NCBI RefSeq assembly: GCF_035083965.1
Contig: NC_089729.1
Span: 13,937,464 to 14,001,463 of the forward strand
Direction of reading: 5' to 3'
Length of the DNA stretch: 64,000 nucleotides
Origin: Branchiostoma lanceolatum
Lineage: Eukaryota > Chordata > Leptocardii > Amphioxiformes > Branchiostomatidae
Both the position numbers and the translations under genes were made by a program. Positions within the stretch are counted from its first letter, which is position 1. Every line of letters begins with the position of its first letter. Positions 12,693 to 24,100 of the stretch are shown in pieces. A model generated the notes under the pieces. It was not told the origin of the DNA. It did no database searches and saw only the letters and a program-made list of their open reading frames with translations.

Positions 12693-13839
12693 TACCACAT
12701 ATGACTGCCTTTGGGGCTATGAAGCAATATCATTACGAAGACATCAAATATGACTTCTATGTATCACCATTTTACAATATTCATCTACATATAATTGCGG
12801 TATAAAGATATGGACATACCATTTTTGTCTCAATGTAGGCGTCTATGGACGTTATTCCGTACACATCCAAACATCTTCTTGCTGTTGTTGTTGTTTACCC
12901 TCTAGTCACCGCTTGTGTAAACAATAACGACACAGCGTCCCTAAACAAAGCGTAAAATAGAAAAACCATATTAGAACCACGTAAATCACGAAATATATCA
13001 ATTATTTCTAAATCTTAACAAGTGTTATTGCTGAAGCGCTTTCACGAAGTGAGGAACATAAAAAGACCTTTGAAATAATGAAAATCATGGTTTAGCTTAT
13101 TTTGTTTAGCTCATTGACACTGAGTGTGCTTTTTATCGTAAATGTCCACATAAAACGTTTCATGTTTTTTTTCCATCACATGCACAGCGCTAGCTAGCCC
13201 GATTTAATCGCGCTCATAGCGGCCGCCCTTGTAACATAAAAGCCCCTGCCAGCAGGAGTTTGCGTTATACAGACTAAGCGCTAGCCTTCTAAGGCTAACC
13301 CACTCACACTAACCATGTGCGCCGTTGTTTACTCGGCTATGGCGCCGGTTTATTTCAAACGACGAAAAACAGACATTTTCTCTCTCTCTCACACATGAAT
13401 CAAAAACAGCTATGAACATGATATTTCTTTCTTGATAACATCTAGAATAAATCCGACTGCACAAACCACGTATTGCATCAAATCTCAACGACAAAAACGT
13501 TACGTTCGAAATAGATATAGGTATATTCATGATGATGTTGTCAAAGGATTAGAACGTAGGTTCGGTGAAAGGACCGGAGCACAATATGACTGTGGGGCGC
13601 CTATCTACGGCGCTGGGCCCGCCATATGGCAAGGGCAGTTCGCTCGTTCCATCCTGACAACGTATGATCCCCTCACAGCAAGCCGGTTCAGAAAGACTTA
13701 CCTCTCCGAGCAAACCCCATCCCCAAACAAGCTCATAAAATATTGGTTCTAGCTCTTGTGTGTACTTAAATAATCATTAAAAAAAACAAAATCAGAAGAT
13801 AATAGATACCAACCGGTTAGTCGAAAAGGGTACCGAAGG

Positions 13840-14130
13840 TCGGGAGTGGGAATCGGCGGGGCTGGATGTTCTCCTTCCCGCCCGGAGTGGCCGGTGTCTC
13901 CCGGTCGAGCGAGCGCGCGATGCCTCGCGGCGTGTGTCCGCCGACGCACTGTGTGTATGAGAGCGAGCGAGCCGTACGCGGCGTCGACGCTTGACATCAT
14001 GCATAATTCATAACGCGCGCACGGCACTCTCGGGTTACCTCTGCTTACATCTAACCGCAACTATCGTCACAGGGTCATCTGTGGACGGATTACGACTACT
14101 GGCGCGTGCATACACGGCCGTTATTGGTTC
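13840..14130. promoter_or_regulatory. CpG-rich stretch, possible promoter or 5' exon
   Basis: Clearly richer in G+C and CpG than its surroundings (many CGCG, GCGAGCG and CCGG). Overlapping short open frames on both strands have no recognisable homology and look like a by-product of the composition. It lies about 3.2 kb upstream of the first identified SYT17 exon in that gene's direction. Confidence 0.35.
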
Positions 14131-14994
14131 TCTGCGACTACGCTACGTAGAAACCCAGAGAGATTTTCAAATATCCCAACTCATCTTCCAAAGCTTCGTT
14201 CCAATCATCCTACCGGGATATATGGAGGCATATAGATGCGATATACGAGTTAAGCGGATATGTGTGGCATTTCGGATAAAGATGAACGCGGGGTACATGT
14301 ACTATTTTTGTTATTTGATGTAACAAATGGAAATTGCTAGTTGGTGAAAAACAAGAAAAGAGCTTATTGAAAATACGCCATATTTCAATTTTCGATTAGC
14401 TCAATTTCTTACTAGTATTAGGCGAACTTAGAATATATATGTCAAAATTGCCAATATAACATTAAAACAGTAATGTTGAACCGCAGTCAATACCTTATCA
14501 TTCCAATCTGAAAGCACTTGCTAACAAAATGGGTAATGTACAAGCATATGGAATATATGAGCTCGGCTTGTGTACTACATGAAATAGAGATCACCTTTAT
14601 TTTCTATCGCTTATTTGTTCAAACTTGAATGTGTCTATATTATTCTTTTACGATCTTATATAATCCCCATACTTATAAAAAATATCATAATCACAACTGT
14701 CCTAACTAAATACGGTAATTTATAGACCATTTATATAAGTGTTAAAATAACGACTTTCAATGACATTCAGAGATAGGGAATTGCAAAATATTAAATACTA
14801 ACAATAGCTAATTTTCGTTTCCTTCTCTTCTTTTGATTCGCGTATAACAGGCTTTTTTATCAATTGCTTTTCCGGATATAGAACAATAGTGCAAACTAAT
14901 AAGTGAGAGTTTCAAATTTGCGTCTTTGTGGCAATCCTGAAAACACCTGAGCCACTTGTCACAAAAGAGGACTTTCCCTTTCAGGGATCTCCGC

Positions 14995-15110
14995 ATCTTC
15001 CTGGTCGCTAGGCAACCACCTGCGCCATCCCGCATCACTGACGTCGCGCCCACGCACGCCGGCCTCTCCATGTTGTATGTTACCATGGCAACGGCGTGAC
15101 GTCATGTGCG
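14995..15110. promoter_or_regulatory. Twin RFX X-boxes with full CRE, candidate SYT17 promoter
   Basis: A perfect X-box palindrome GTTACCATGGCAAC is at 15079-15092, followed four bases later by a full CRE, TGACGTCA, at 15097-15104. A second X-box-like site, GTCGCTAGGCAAC, is at 15004-15016, and TGACGTCG is near 15040. The stretch is locally CpG-rich. X-box/CRE pairs are bound by RFX and CREB/ATF factors. The link to SYT17, about 4.4 kb away, is inference. Confidence 0.5.
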
Positions 15111-15842
15111 CTCGGCTGCCGGCAGTTATTTTCCAGCTTATCGCGGTTTCTTGTTGACCTTTAGAATGAAGCCGCGACAATTAGAGAAATATCAAAGGAA
15201 TAAAGCTGATTTTTAAAAAGACGTTTGGAGCTAAGGTTCCCGCGGCTTTTTAGCCTTTGTTACGTTTTATGACGGCATTACATAAAGGACAGTTGATCAG
15301 GCGGCACGGTGTCACAGTAGGCACGTACATGTACATAGGAAACTCAGTCAGTAAGGGATAAGTGTCAATGTCCGTACATGTTCTACCACAATCTTGTTTA
15401 CAACAAGTTGTTCACCATTCTATAACGACCAAATGCATGAAATGTGGAAGAAAAGACCCTAGTTGCACATGTATAGAAAAACTGCTTCGTACTGCATACG
15501 AGTAGTTAACGTATTTGTGACAAATGATTCGACCGTTTTTTTACTTAAACCCATACATACATTGTCGACACCAAACGCTTGAATTTGACCGAAATTTCCT
15601 ACTCATAAACAATTTTAAATATGACCCTGTCTTAGAGTCTCTATTCCAACTGTGTTTTAATTTGTTATTGTAACTTTCTCTGTCTTTTTTAGTCTTAATA
15701 TTCACTTTTAGGAGGTGATGTTGATATTAGTCGTTTTCTCGAGTATCCACCTCTGTGTCCTTTACTTTTTATTGTTGATGAATAAATTCTTTAAAAGATG
15801 AGTTGCGATAGAAACCAAAAATATCAATCTTACTGACAAGAT

Positions 15843-16497
15843 AAAAGGTAGGTAAAGATAGCAGTGTGTTGTTATCCACTGTGACTAGGGCCCGGTATTG
15901 GAAGGTGGGAACCCATCCCTGTCCTTCCACTGCCTTTAAGTCCCCAACCGAATTCAGGTACCCAATTGTACACCTGGATGGAGTGAGGAAAGTCGTGTAA
16001 AGTGCCTTTCCCAAGTAGATTCAGATTCAGTTTTATTTCTCATGACCTTAATGCATGTGACAATTTCATAGAAATATGCACATGAAATGCGTCATAATTT
16101 ACAAATCGCTCATCATTTGTAAAATATGTGAAAATTGTCTAAAACATTACGAGTTTAAAATAACATTGCTCTAACAAATTAAAAGAAGGCGCCAATCCAA
16201 GTTTCCCTTATACATAAAACTTTAACAACTCGACAGTTCGAGCAGTTGAGATTACATTATATAGTGGCTCAATGTTCATCCGTAACACAGTAACGTTACA
16301 GTAAGAATTTGTGTCAACAGTCAACTGGTAGAGCAGTTTTAATGCTCGGGGAATAAAGAGTTCATGTCTCTTGGATCTACTCCTTGTCAGTGCCCGGTAG
16401 CGGCCTCCACGACACAAGCACACAACGTCTGGCCAGGGATGATAGAAATCGAACCAGTAACCTTTCGTGTCCACTAGCCTAGCCACTTCACGCCACA
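15843..16497 (-). repeat. SINE copy interrupted by a second insertion
   Basis: The body (15843-16012) and the tRNA-like head (about 16413-16497; minus strand GGTTCGATTTC and GGCTAGGCTAGTGG) match the contiguous SINE at 8240-8545. They are separated here by about 400 bases starting with a GATTCAGATTCAG microsatellite-like end, which looks like a nested insertion. Confidence 0.5.
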
Positions 16498-17069
16498 AGA
16501 CATGGTGACGTCAAACCGCAAAAGCAGTTCATTTCATAAGATATCTACTTCTGAACTCTCCTTTCCGTAACGTTGTCTAAAGACGGCTGTCAATTGGGTC
16601 CAATTCTCTTGACGGTACTTAGGTGAAAGTAGTTAAGATATTGAATGTGCGTCATAGATGCTTAACCCACATATGCATTCTAAAAATAGAAACCTCAAAT
16701 CCCACTTTTCTTCGATTTACATCCCACTTTCATTCCACTTGTTTTCCAGAGTGATGACACTCATTCAGACGGGTGTATAGAAATGGAAGGATGAATTAGT
16801 CTATTAGATAAAAGTAGTCCGTAGGGGATGTACTCAAATCCTGAAGCCGTTAGATAGTGAGATAAGATGATGCGTAAAATGAGCTCTGCACTGTTAACGT
16901 CATTGGCAACTGCGTACGCAGTACTACGTACGCAAGAAAAGGGGCGTTGTGGGAATTAGCGCATTTCTGATGACGATTTAGATTAGCTGTTAACATGATG
17001 TTGTACAAGATGAAAGGTTCTGACTGATATGGTAGAAATAATATTCACTCCTCACACCGGAAAGGACAC

Positions 17070-17262
17070 CTACTCATTTACATTTTGAAAAGAGTGGTGG
17101 GTTCCTTTACGTGCTCGATGAGTGACTCTCCTCAAACACGAGGCCTCCATTTAACGTGCTATCGGAGGACGTCCCTAACCGACGCTAGGTACTCATTTTC
17201 ACCCGAGAGAAGTGATGAAATTCGTGTTAAGTGCCTTTCTTAAGGGCCCAGCGTTAACAGGA
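17070..17262 (-). repeat. SINE-body repeat, antisense
   Basis: Contains CTCAAACACGAGGCCTCCA and TACTCATTTTCACCCGAG, the reverse complement of the body seen at 23110-23400. No tRNA-like head was recognised. Confidence 0.45.
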
Positions 17263-19439
17263 CGAGTCAGGGCAAGGCACATAACACACAAACCGTAAAA
17301 ATACTCGCTTTTAGCAAAACACTTTGTTGATCGCGTTTTGTCTATTTCAGGTCGCAGCAATTTCGCCGCCTTAGTGGAACGGGGGTGTAAGCGGAGATCT
17401 CCATTAGCTTTTCAATGGGAGAGGGAAATACTTGTGTGGGCGGCAAACACGTTTCCTCAAAACGTGCGATGCTATTCCCGGATGTTGAACTACTCGAAGA
17501 ACGGCCTTGCCATCTTTCTCTTCCTGTGAAAAACAGCTTCGTTGAAGGACGTCCGGCTTACAAAATACTGGAAAGAAACCAAAAATAGTAGACAATTTAA
17601 GAAAAGATAAAGATTTTGGATTGTAAAAGATGAGTGTATAAGCACCGGATGCTCAAGTTCGCGCTGTAGAATAGTGTTTAAGCCCTTGTCAGACATTCAG
17701 GACCCTCCCACGACTTATAACTCCCAACCAAGGTCGGCACTGGGTTGGGAGTAATGCTACGGTCACATTTGCACCGGTGCCCGTAGGGGTGTAGCTTCGG
17801 CCGGGCCCCGAAGGCACAGATTTTGTCCCGATGGACTACCAGATACCGGGGGGGGGGGGAGGGGACCTCTCGGTGTTCTGACGATTAGCTTAGGAAGTCT
17901 ATTCATTACCGGGACCCGGGTTGATCTTAAGTCCGAGTTAAAAAATTCCCGGGTCCCGGCTGTGCCCCAAATAGTCTGGTAGCCGCAGGGTGCCCCACGG
18001 AGCCACGTAGGGGTTACGCCCGAAAGTGCAAAATGCAGCCTATGAACTATCCGGCACCCTTTTTTAAATTTTCCAAAAATCATTCTACAATATGACTTAA
18101 ACGAATATCACTTAATAGCTGGCTGGTGCATGACGACTTTAAAGACTAGTAGGCAATCTCGCCGACTAACTCCCAACCTCTGATGACCTTGCTCACGATT
18201 CACTCCCGACAATGGTCTTGAAATGGTCGGGTGGCCATCGTCGCCGACATGTATATGTATGGCAAGTACCTGTCCTTCGTGCTGAAATACATTCAGACTG
18301 CTATAGTACACAGAGACTTATAACCTGACCTGTATATTAATACTTAGAATCGCTTCATAGAAGATATTTTGTTACGCCTCGTAGCTAACTATTAATGAAT
18401 CAATATTCCTGTACAGACATCATACCATTCATCAAATGGTTCATTATTGTTTTTTTATTTTTCATAATCAGTTGGAAAAGACAGAATACCACTTTCAAAC
18501 TTTCAGTTTCAAACAACGGGGAATTCTTATATATAGCCAAAATATGATATACACATGACATCTCAAATAGATAAAAATGATGCAATTGTCATCAATAGGT
18601 ACGCTTGTATAGAATTCTGAATCATGATAAAGACTTTCATTTGTTTTCGAGTCTAAAACAGAAAGTTGCATGAGCGTTTTAAGCGGGCCTGTGACAGAAA
18701 ACGTGACACTTACCTGGCACGTTGATTTTACACGTGGTGTCTTTTTACCGTATGGCAAAACCTCTCTAGGCTACTTATGAATGAATATCCGGCAAACGAC
18801 CTGCGCAATAAGCCCCCATAAGAGGCATACTGTTTCCATATACGTTTTTGTTTGAACAAGATCCTCCCAGTTTAAAAAGCTAGTACGTCGTTACAACGTC
18901 GTGTTATTATGTGTGATATATAAAACGATGTCCTTCAAAATTCTAAGAAAACATCTCCACAAGGATTTGTATTTGAGTTTGAGTTCTAAGTTAAGCCACA
19001 AGATGATATTTGAAGACCTTGGCCTCAAGAATGAGCCTTAAGTATGAAGTCTTGGGTGTTAGAAACGTTCAGCAATGGCCTTATATAGTCATGTACTATT
19101 CTGGGTCGTATGATTGAACTTCATCCATTGTAAGTGGGGCTGAGTTCAGGTACTAATGGCCATGAATTGTATCGTGTACAATTTCCGTAGCGTGCTTTAA
19201 ATAGATGTTTAGGCGCCACTTTGAGTTCTTGATCAAAGCTGCTTCAAAAGATATTTTTAAAACAATTTTCTTGTTAAAGACCCAAGTAAAACGATATAAA
19301 TACAGGATAATGTAAACTATGGGCTTCAGTATGCGTCTGGCAGCCGTACAGATCACGTCCTGCATTTTCTCTTGACGAGTTTATTCCGAATTTCACGATA
19401 ATCCGGAAAATATTTACAAGGTTTCAGTTTATAAGAGTG

Positions 19440-19770
19440 ATTGATTTCTAGGAAACTTTTAGTTTTTACACTTGCTCGATTTCCAGGAAACCTTTGCATG
19501 TGTTTGATTTCTAGGCAACCTTTACACGTGCTTGATGGCAAGGAAACATTTACACGTGCTTGTTTTCCAAGAAAATCGGGTACGTGCTTGATTTCCGGCA
19601 AACTTTTACACATGTTTGATTTCTAGGACACATTAACACGTACTTGATTTCTAGGAAACTTTTACACGTGTTTGATTTCTAGGAAATCTTTACAAGTGCT
19701 TGATTTCCAGAAAATTTAATACGAGCTTGATTTCTAGAAATAATTCACAGGCGCTTGATTCCAAAAAGCC
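19440..19770. repeat. Degenerate 30-34 bp minisatellite
   Basis: About ten diverged units of the form TTGATTTCTAGGAAACTTTT followed by ACACGTGC. Unit length and sequence vary and there are no unique spacers, so this is a decayed tandem array. Confidence 0.8.
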
Positions 19771-19929
19771 TTAACTTGCGTGCACAATAAAGTCGGCCGA
19801 TTGTACGTAATACCAATGATACCCACATCTTAAGGCTTTACGACCATGCAATAGAAGATGTGATTATCAAATAAATGTAAAAACTTAAAGGTTAGACTTA
19901 AAGGACATGTGGGAGGTGAGAGGCCCACG

Positions 19930-20670
19930 AGACTTGTGTTTGATCTGAGATAAAGGGTAATGCTTTGGGAATACATGTATATAAAAGGTCACTTTCCCAT
20001 TGGAACCGTAGCTTTGTACAAGACACCAATGGAGACTATAAAAAGAGACTGAAAAGAGTCTGAAGCAACTAAAATCTAACGTTGCCATCACATGCACTAT
20101 GATATAGTACACCTGAAACTTGGTCTGCAAGGGCCTAGAACAGGTTTTCGCAGTGTTTGAGATAAAAGGTAATGCTTTAGGAATATATGAAAGATCACTT
20201 TCTCTTTGAAACCATAGCTTTGTACAAGACACCAATAGAGACAATGACTGAAGTACTCATTGAACAATCTATATTTAACCATTGTCAGCAGTGGTTCAAC
20301 ACACCTGCAATTTACTAGAATTTTCGTAACATACTTTAAATAGATATTTTAGCGCCATTTGATGTTTGAGATCGAAGCTACTACAAAGGTATTTGAAATA
20401 ATTTTGTTGTGATACAATTCACCTGCAAATTGGTCTCCAAGTGCCTAAAAAGTTCTGCTCTTGGTTTGAGACATGTGTCAACAAAGGGCACTCCTTTGGG
20501 AATCATGAAATATAACTTTACCATTGAAACTGTAGCTTTGTGCAAGACACCAATGGAGACTATGAATGAAAAGACTATGATGTACTCATTGAACAATCTA
20601 TATATAACCCTTGTTTAGCACTGTGATACAATACAGCAACAAATTGGCCTGAAGGTGCCTAAAATAAATA
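19930..20670. repeat. Diverged 100-300 bp direct repeats downstream of ERCC1
   Basis: Three related blocks share GTAGCTTTGTACAAGACACC-like cores (near 20010, 20215 and 20530) and flanking TACTCATTGAACAATCTATAT. Another block, CTTTAAATAGATnTTTnGCGCCA, occurs near 19193 and 20335. Likely a locally amplified segment. Confidence 0.6.
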
Positions 20671-20865
20671 TTTTTGTATAAGCCCTGTGCATATGTCACA
20701 GATTATGAAACAAACATTGGTACGTACAAAAGTTTATTAAATCTCTTGACATTATAAGGCACAGAATTTCAAGTCTTGCTTCTACCATGATACTTGTATG
20801 GATTCAGCATCTACTTTCTCGAATCAGTTCTTGTGACGGCAGTAGTATCTTTACAGGGCTCGAAA

Positions 20866-20871
20866 TTTATT
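20866..20871 (-). terminator. Candidate ERCC1 polyadenylation signal
   Basis: Minus-strand AATAAA, about 300 nt downstream of the ERCC1 stop. A second AATAAA is at 20733-20738. No transcript evidence. Confidence 0.4.
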
Positions 20872-21172
20872 CTAGGGAATAGGTGCACCTATAATCACCT
20901 ATAATCACCAACCTTATTACCTCTTTTCAGAGCTTGGATATAAAATTCTATAGCTAACATCAAATATTGAACAAATGATACATATTTCCGAAAATCACTG
21001 TATATTTTCTCTACAAATATTTAGGTGCACCAGTGCACCCACAGTCGAACACTATGCGCACAGCTCCAATTTTGGATGCACAAAAGTTGGATGAAACAAA
21101 CATTTTAAGCCAGGAGGTATTGTACAGTGAATGCATAAAATTGTATGAAATTGTTTCAGTCCGAAGTTGGAG

Positions 21173-24100
21173 TCAGCTTTCTTGAGCCGGTTTGGGTTTT
21201 TTACTCCTCAGGAAAGGCTGGTGTAAGGCATCATATACTCTCTTGGCCTACGCAACAAGAGACATCATAATAAATGTTAAAGTCAGGAATACAGTTCACT
21301 CATTCATTCATGTATCAATTCACATCATCGTGTCATTCATTTTTTCGATCATTTTTTCCATTAAAAAGATTTTAAACCATTCTAGAAGTTTAAAAGGAAT
21401 GTCATATTTTTCATGTCTTTAATAGTTTAAAGTAACAGAGTGGTAAATTATGTTATAAAACTTAATTTCATAAGCTATCCTCAATTATCAGTTGGTAATG
21501 TTGGTTATAAAACTTCTTTTGATAAGCTATCATCAATTATCAATGATATCATTGGTTAAAACATCATTTGCTGTTTCAAAATCTTAATCTGCCACAGAAA
21601 AGATACATCTCACATCTTAATGTATACATGTACTATCGTTTGTGCATACTGACTACCACTGTAGGTCCGGCTACAAATCTTGGCCTTGATTGGCTCACTC
21701 TAGAGTTTGTTGATTATGATTGACAGATGGCCTGCTGCAAATAATGGGAGCAAAATGAATTGTTTTGTATTACCTTCTGAGGTCCAAACCCAGGACAGAG
21801 AGCCAGGTCTTCTTTGGATGCTTTTATTATTCCCTCTATAGACTAAACGAAAACAGGAAAATTTCAATGTCATATTTGACATTTTGGATCACTGTTACAC
21901 ATGATATGAAATTCTGATCTAAATTTCAAGTCAATCACTTGATCTTAAGTGACATGAATCAAAGTTGGAAAGTTCTGTCTTTTAAAGGTACATATTGTAC
22001 AGCAGTATTTTGGGGCCAAAGCTGCAAATATTCTTGAAATTGTCCATTCAGATTGACATTTGTAATTAATTTACAACATATTCATGTTATTTTGTCACAT
22101 TGCCATCACTGATAAACAACGCAAAAGCAAGCCGCACAAAACTCCATTTATTTCTGGTAGCCTACCGAAAATACGCCAACAGTAGAACGTAAAAGTCAGT
22201 TAGAGATACCCGAATTGACCGTTGTGGTTGGAGATCTTCGAAGCTTTGTGAGGGGATCAAGCGCCATAGAAAAATCCCCACAAAAAAACAAACCTCAGAA
22301 TTTTGCACGTTCGATTGCGCGTCCGGTGGTTCATCACAATGTTGGATAAAATGGTGGACAACAGCAGCAGTGCAAGTGTGCATATTTCAAGACATTCTAA
22401 CAAAGTCACATTCATACGTTGTGAATATCCCTGTGCAGTGTATTTTGATTCAACTTTTAGAAGAATGACGGAAAACAGTGAATTTATTTTTATCGTTTTG
22501 ATCGGTGAGATACTGCAATACATACTTTTAATCAATGCATCTTCAAATTTACAGACTCGTGATCACTGCCAGATTTTAATCTCCATCTTGATGTATCTAT
22601 CAGGGATCTCCCTAAAGAATGGTACAGTGGCACTGCTCCATCCCGTTCTAATCGCAGCTCCATCCTGTTGATTTTCAAAGTTAAGGTATTTCTCCCAATA
22701 TTTCCCTAGCCCAACCTGTAATTTTGCTCAAAACTCGAGATTTCATTCATTCTAGACAAGATGTAAAGCTGAAGTTTTTCTTTTGTGTCTGGAACAACCC
22801 CCCCCCCCCCTTCCAGACCTTCCCGGCCCCTCGGTGACACACATCCTGTGCTTGGCACCCTCCCCACTTCTGTATATTTCTGCGGAGATCCCTGATCTAT
22901 GTACTAGTACTTACTCTGAATGTTGTAACAAGTGTGGACACATCGGTCTTGTTCACTGATCGAATAGTGGTCAGGAAATCAGTTGCCTGAAACATATTGA
23001 CTAGTGATTACTTGAGGTCTTCACTCATGTGCAGAAATATCTACAAAATTAACAGATATCTTTATCTATACCACAATGGAAATCAAGTGAGTATAATTGC
23101 TTGATTATTTGCAAGGTGGTAAGGTGGTTAGTGTTCTTAACTTAGAATCTTAATGTTATGGGTTCCAAACCCTAGCAGACCCTAATATTGTGCCCTTGGG
23201 AAAGGCATTTTACACCTATTTCCATACTCAACGAAAAATGAGTATTAACTAGTTTCCGGGAGAGACATCCTTTTTGATGGGACTCAAAGTTGGAGGCCCC
23301 GTGTTTGAGGAGAGCAACACCTTGGGAACATTAAAGATCCCACCACACTTATCGAAAAGATTAGGGGTCCTTTTCGGTGGGAGTAGATAAAATTTTACAG
23401 TCCAGTCTTAGGCAACTTGTACGTACGGTACCAATGATGCGAAACAAACAAACAAACAAACAAACAAGTCACCTTTGAGAGGTAGTCCTTGTCAGTTTTT
23501 TCCTTGATCAGGTCAGCAGGTTTGCTTTCGTAAGCCTTGTACGTCTCCAGATACTTCCCAGCCTCCTCTGGACTGTATTGAAGGCAGAAACATCTATCAA
23601 ATTTACTGCAGTTCTACCACTGGATTAAAAGGGGGCACTGTTAAGTCCTACCATGTAACTGACCAACAACACTAAGAAACTGGGCACTTCAATTGACAAG
23701 TCACAAGGTTTTTTTTCTGTTAAGTTGTTTGATACATGTACATATTGAAGCCAAACTTTTTATTTCAACAATGATTTAAACATTCTTCAAGATATAAACG
23801 TAAGGGACTTTTCTATCTTAAAACAGACCAATTCAACATATGGGTGCTTACTGTAATTCACTTTATCTTCACGGTAGCAAAATTTCAGTGTAAGAAAATG
23901 GACATTTTCACTGAACCTTATCTTCACAGAAAGGATGTGTGAAGGAATTATAAATGATTACAACAGGTTTTTCGCATGATGATAAGTTCACGATACAGAG
24001 GTACAGTGAAAACAGTGAACATAAAGTTACAGTGAAAGAAACAAGAATTACAGTACCTCCATGCTAATATGAGAGTACAGTCTGCTAGGATACACATTTT

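Larger units (their letters stand above)
10615..21172. other. Non-coding region between SYT17 and ERCC1
   Basis: About 10.5 kb without a supported protein-coding exon. It is probably SYT17 upstream sequence or first intron plus the ERCC1 3' flank. Supported contents are given as separate entries: small MITE, retrotransposon remnant, CpG-rich stretch, X-box/CRE cluster, SINEs, minisatellite and diverged direct repeats. The SYT17 start exon may lie in here but I could not identify it. Confidence 0.55.

Noticed and set aside
13432-13752. 106-codon open frame in a partly CpG-rich area
   Set aside because: No recognisable domain, no convincing splice context and no homology I can name.
13749-14060. 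Minus-strand frame as SYT17 exon 1
   Set aside because: Arg-rich translation looks compositional and nothing resembles the family N-terminus; kept only as a CpG-rich candidate promoter.
14959-15086. MERPACVGATSV frame as a SYT17 first exon
   Set aside because: Its possible donor (GGCGCAG/GTGGTT) would leave phase 1, whereas the next SYT17 exon needs phase 0.
17760-18070. GC-rich block with partly symmetrical ends (GTAGGGGT near both sides)
   Set aside because: I could not establish matching termini or a target duplication, so it is not called as an element.
19440-19770. CRISPR-like array
   Set aside because: Adjacent degenerate units without unique spacers in an animal genome; a minisatellite.
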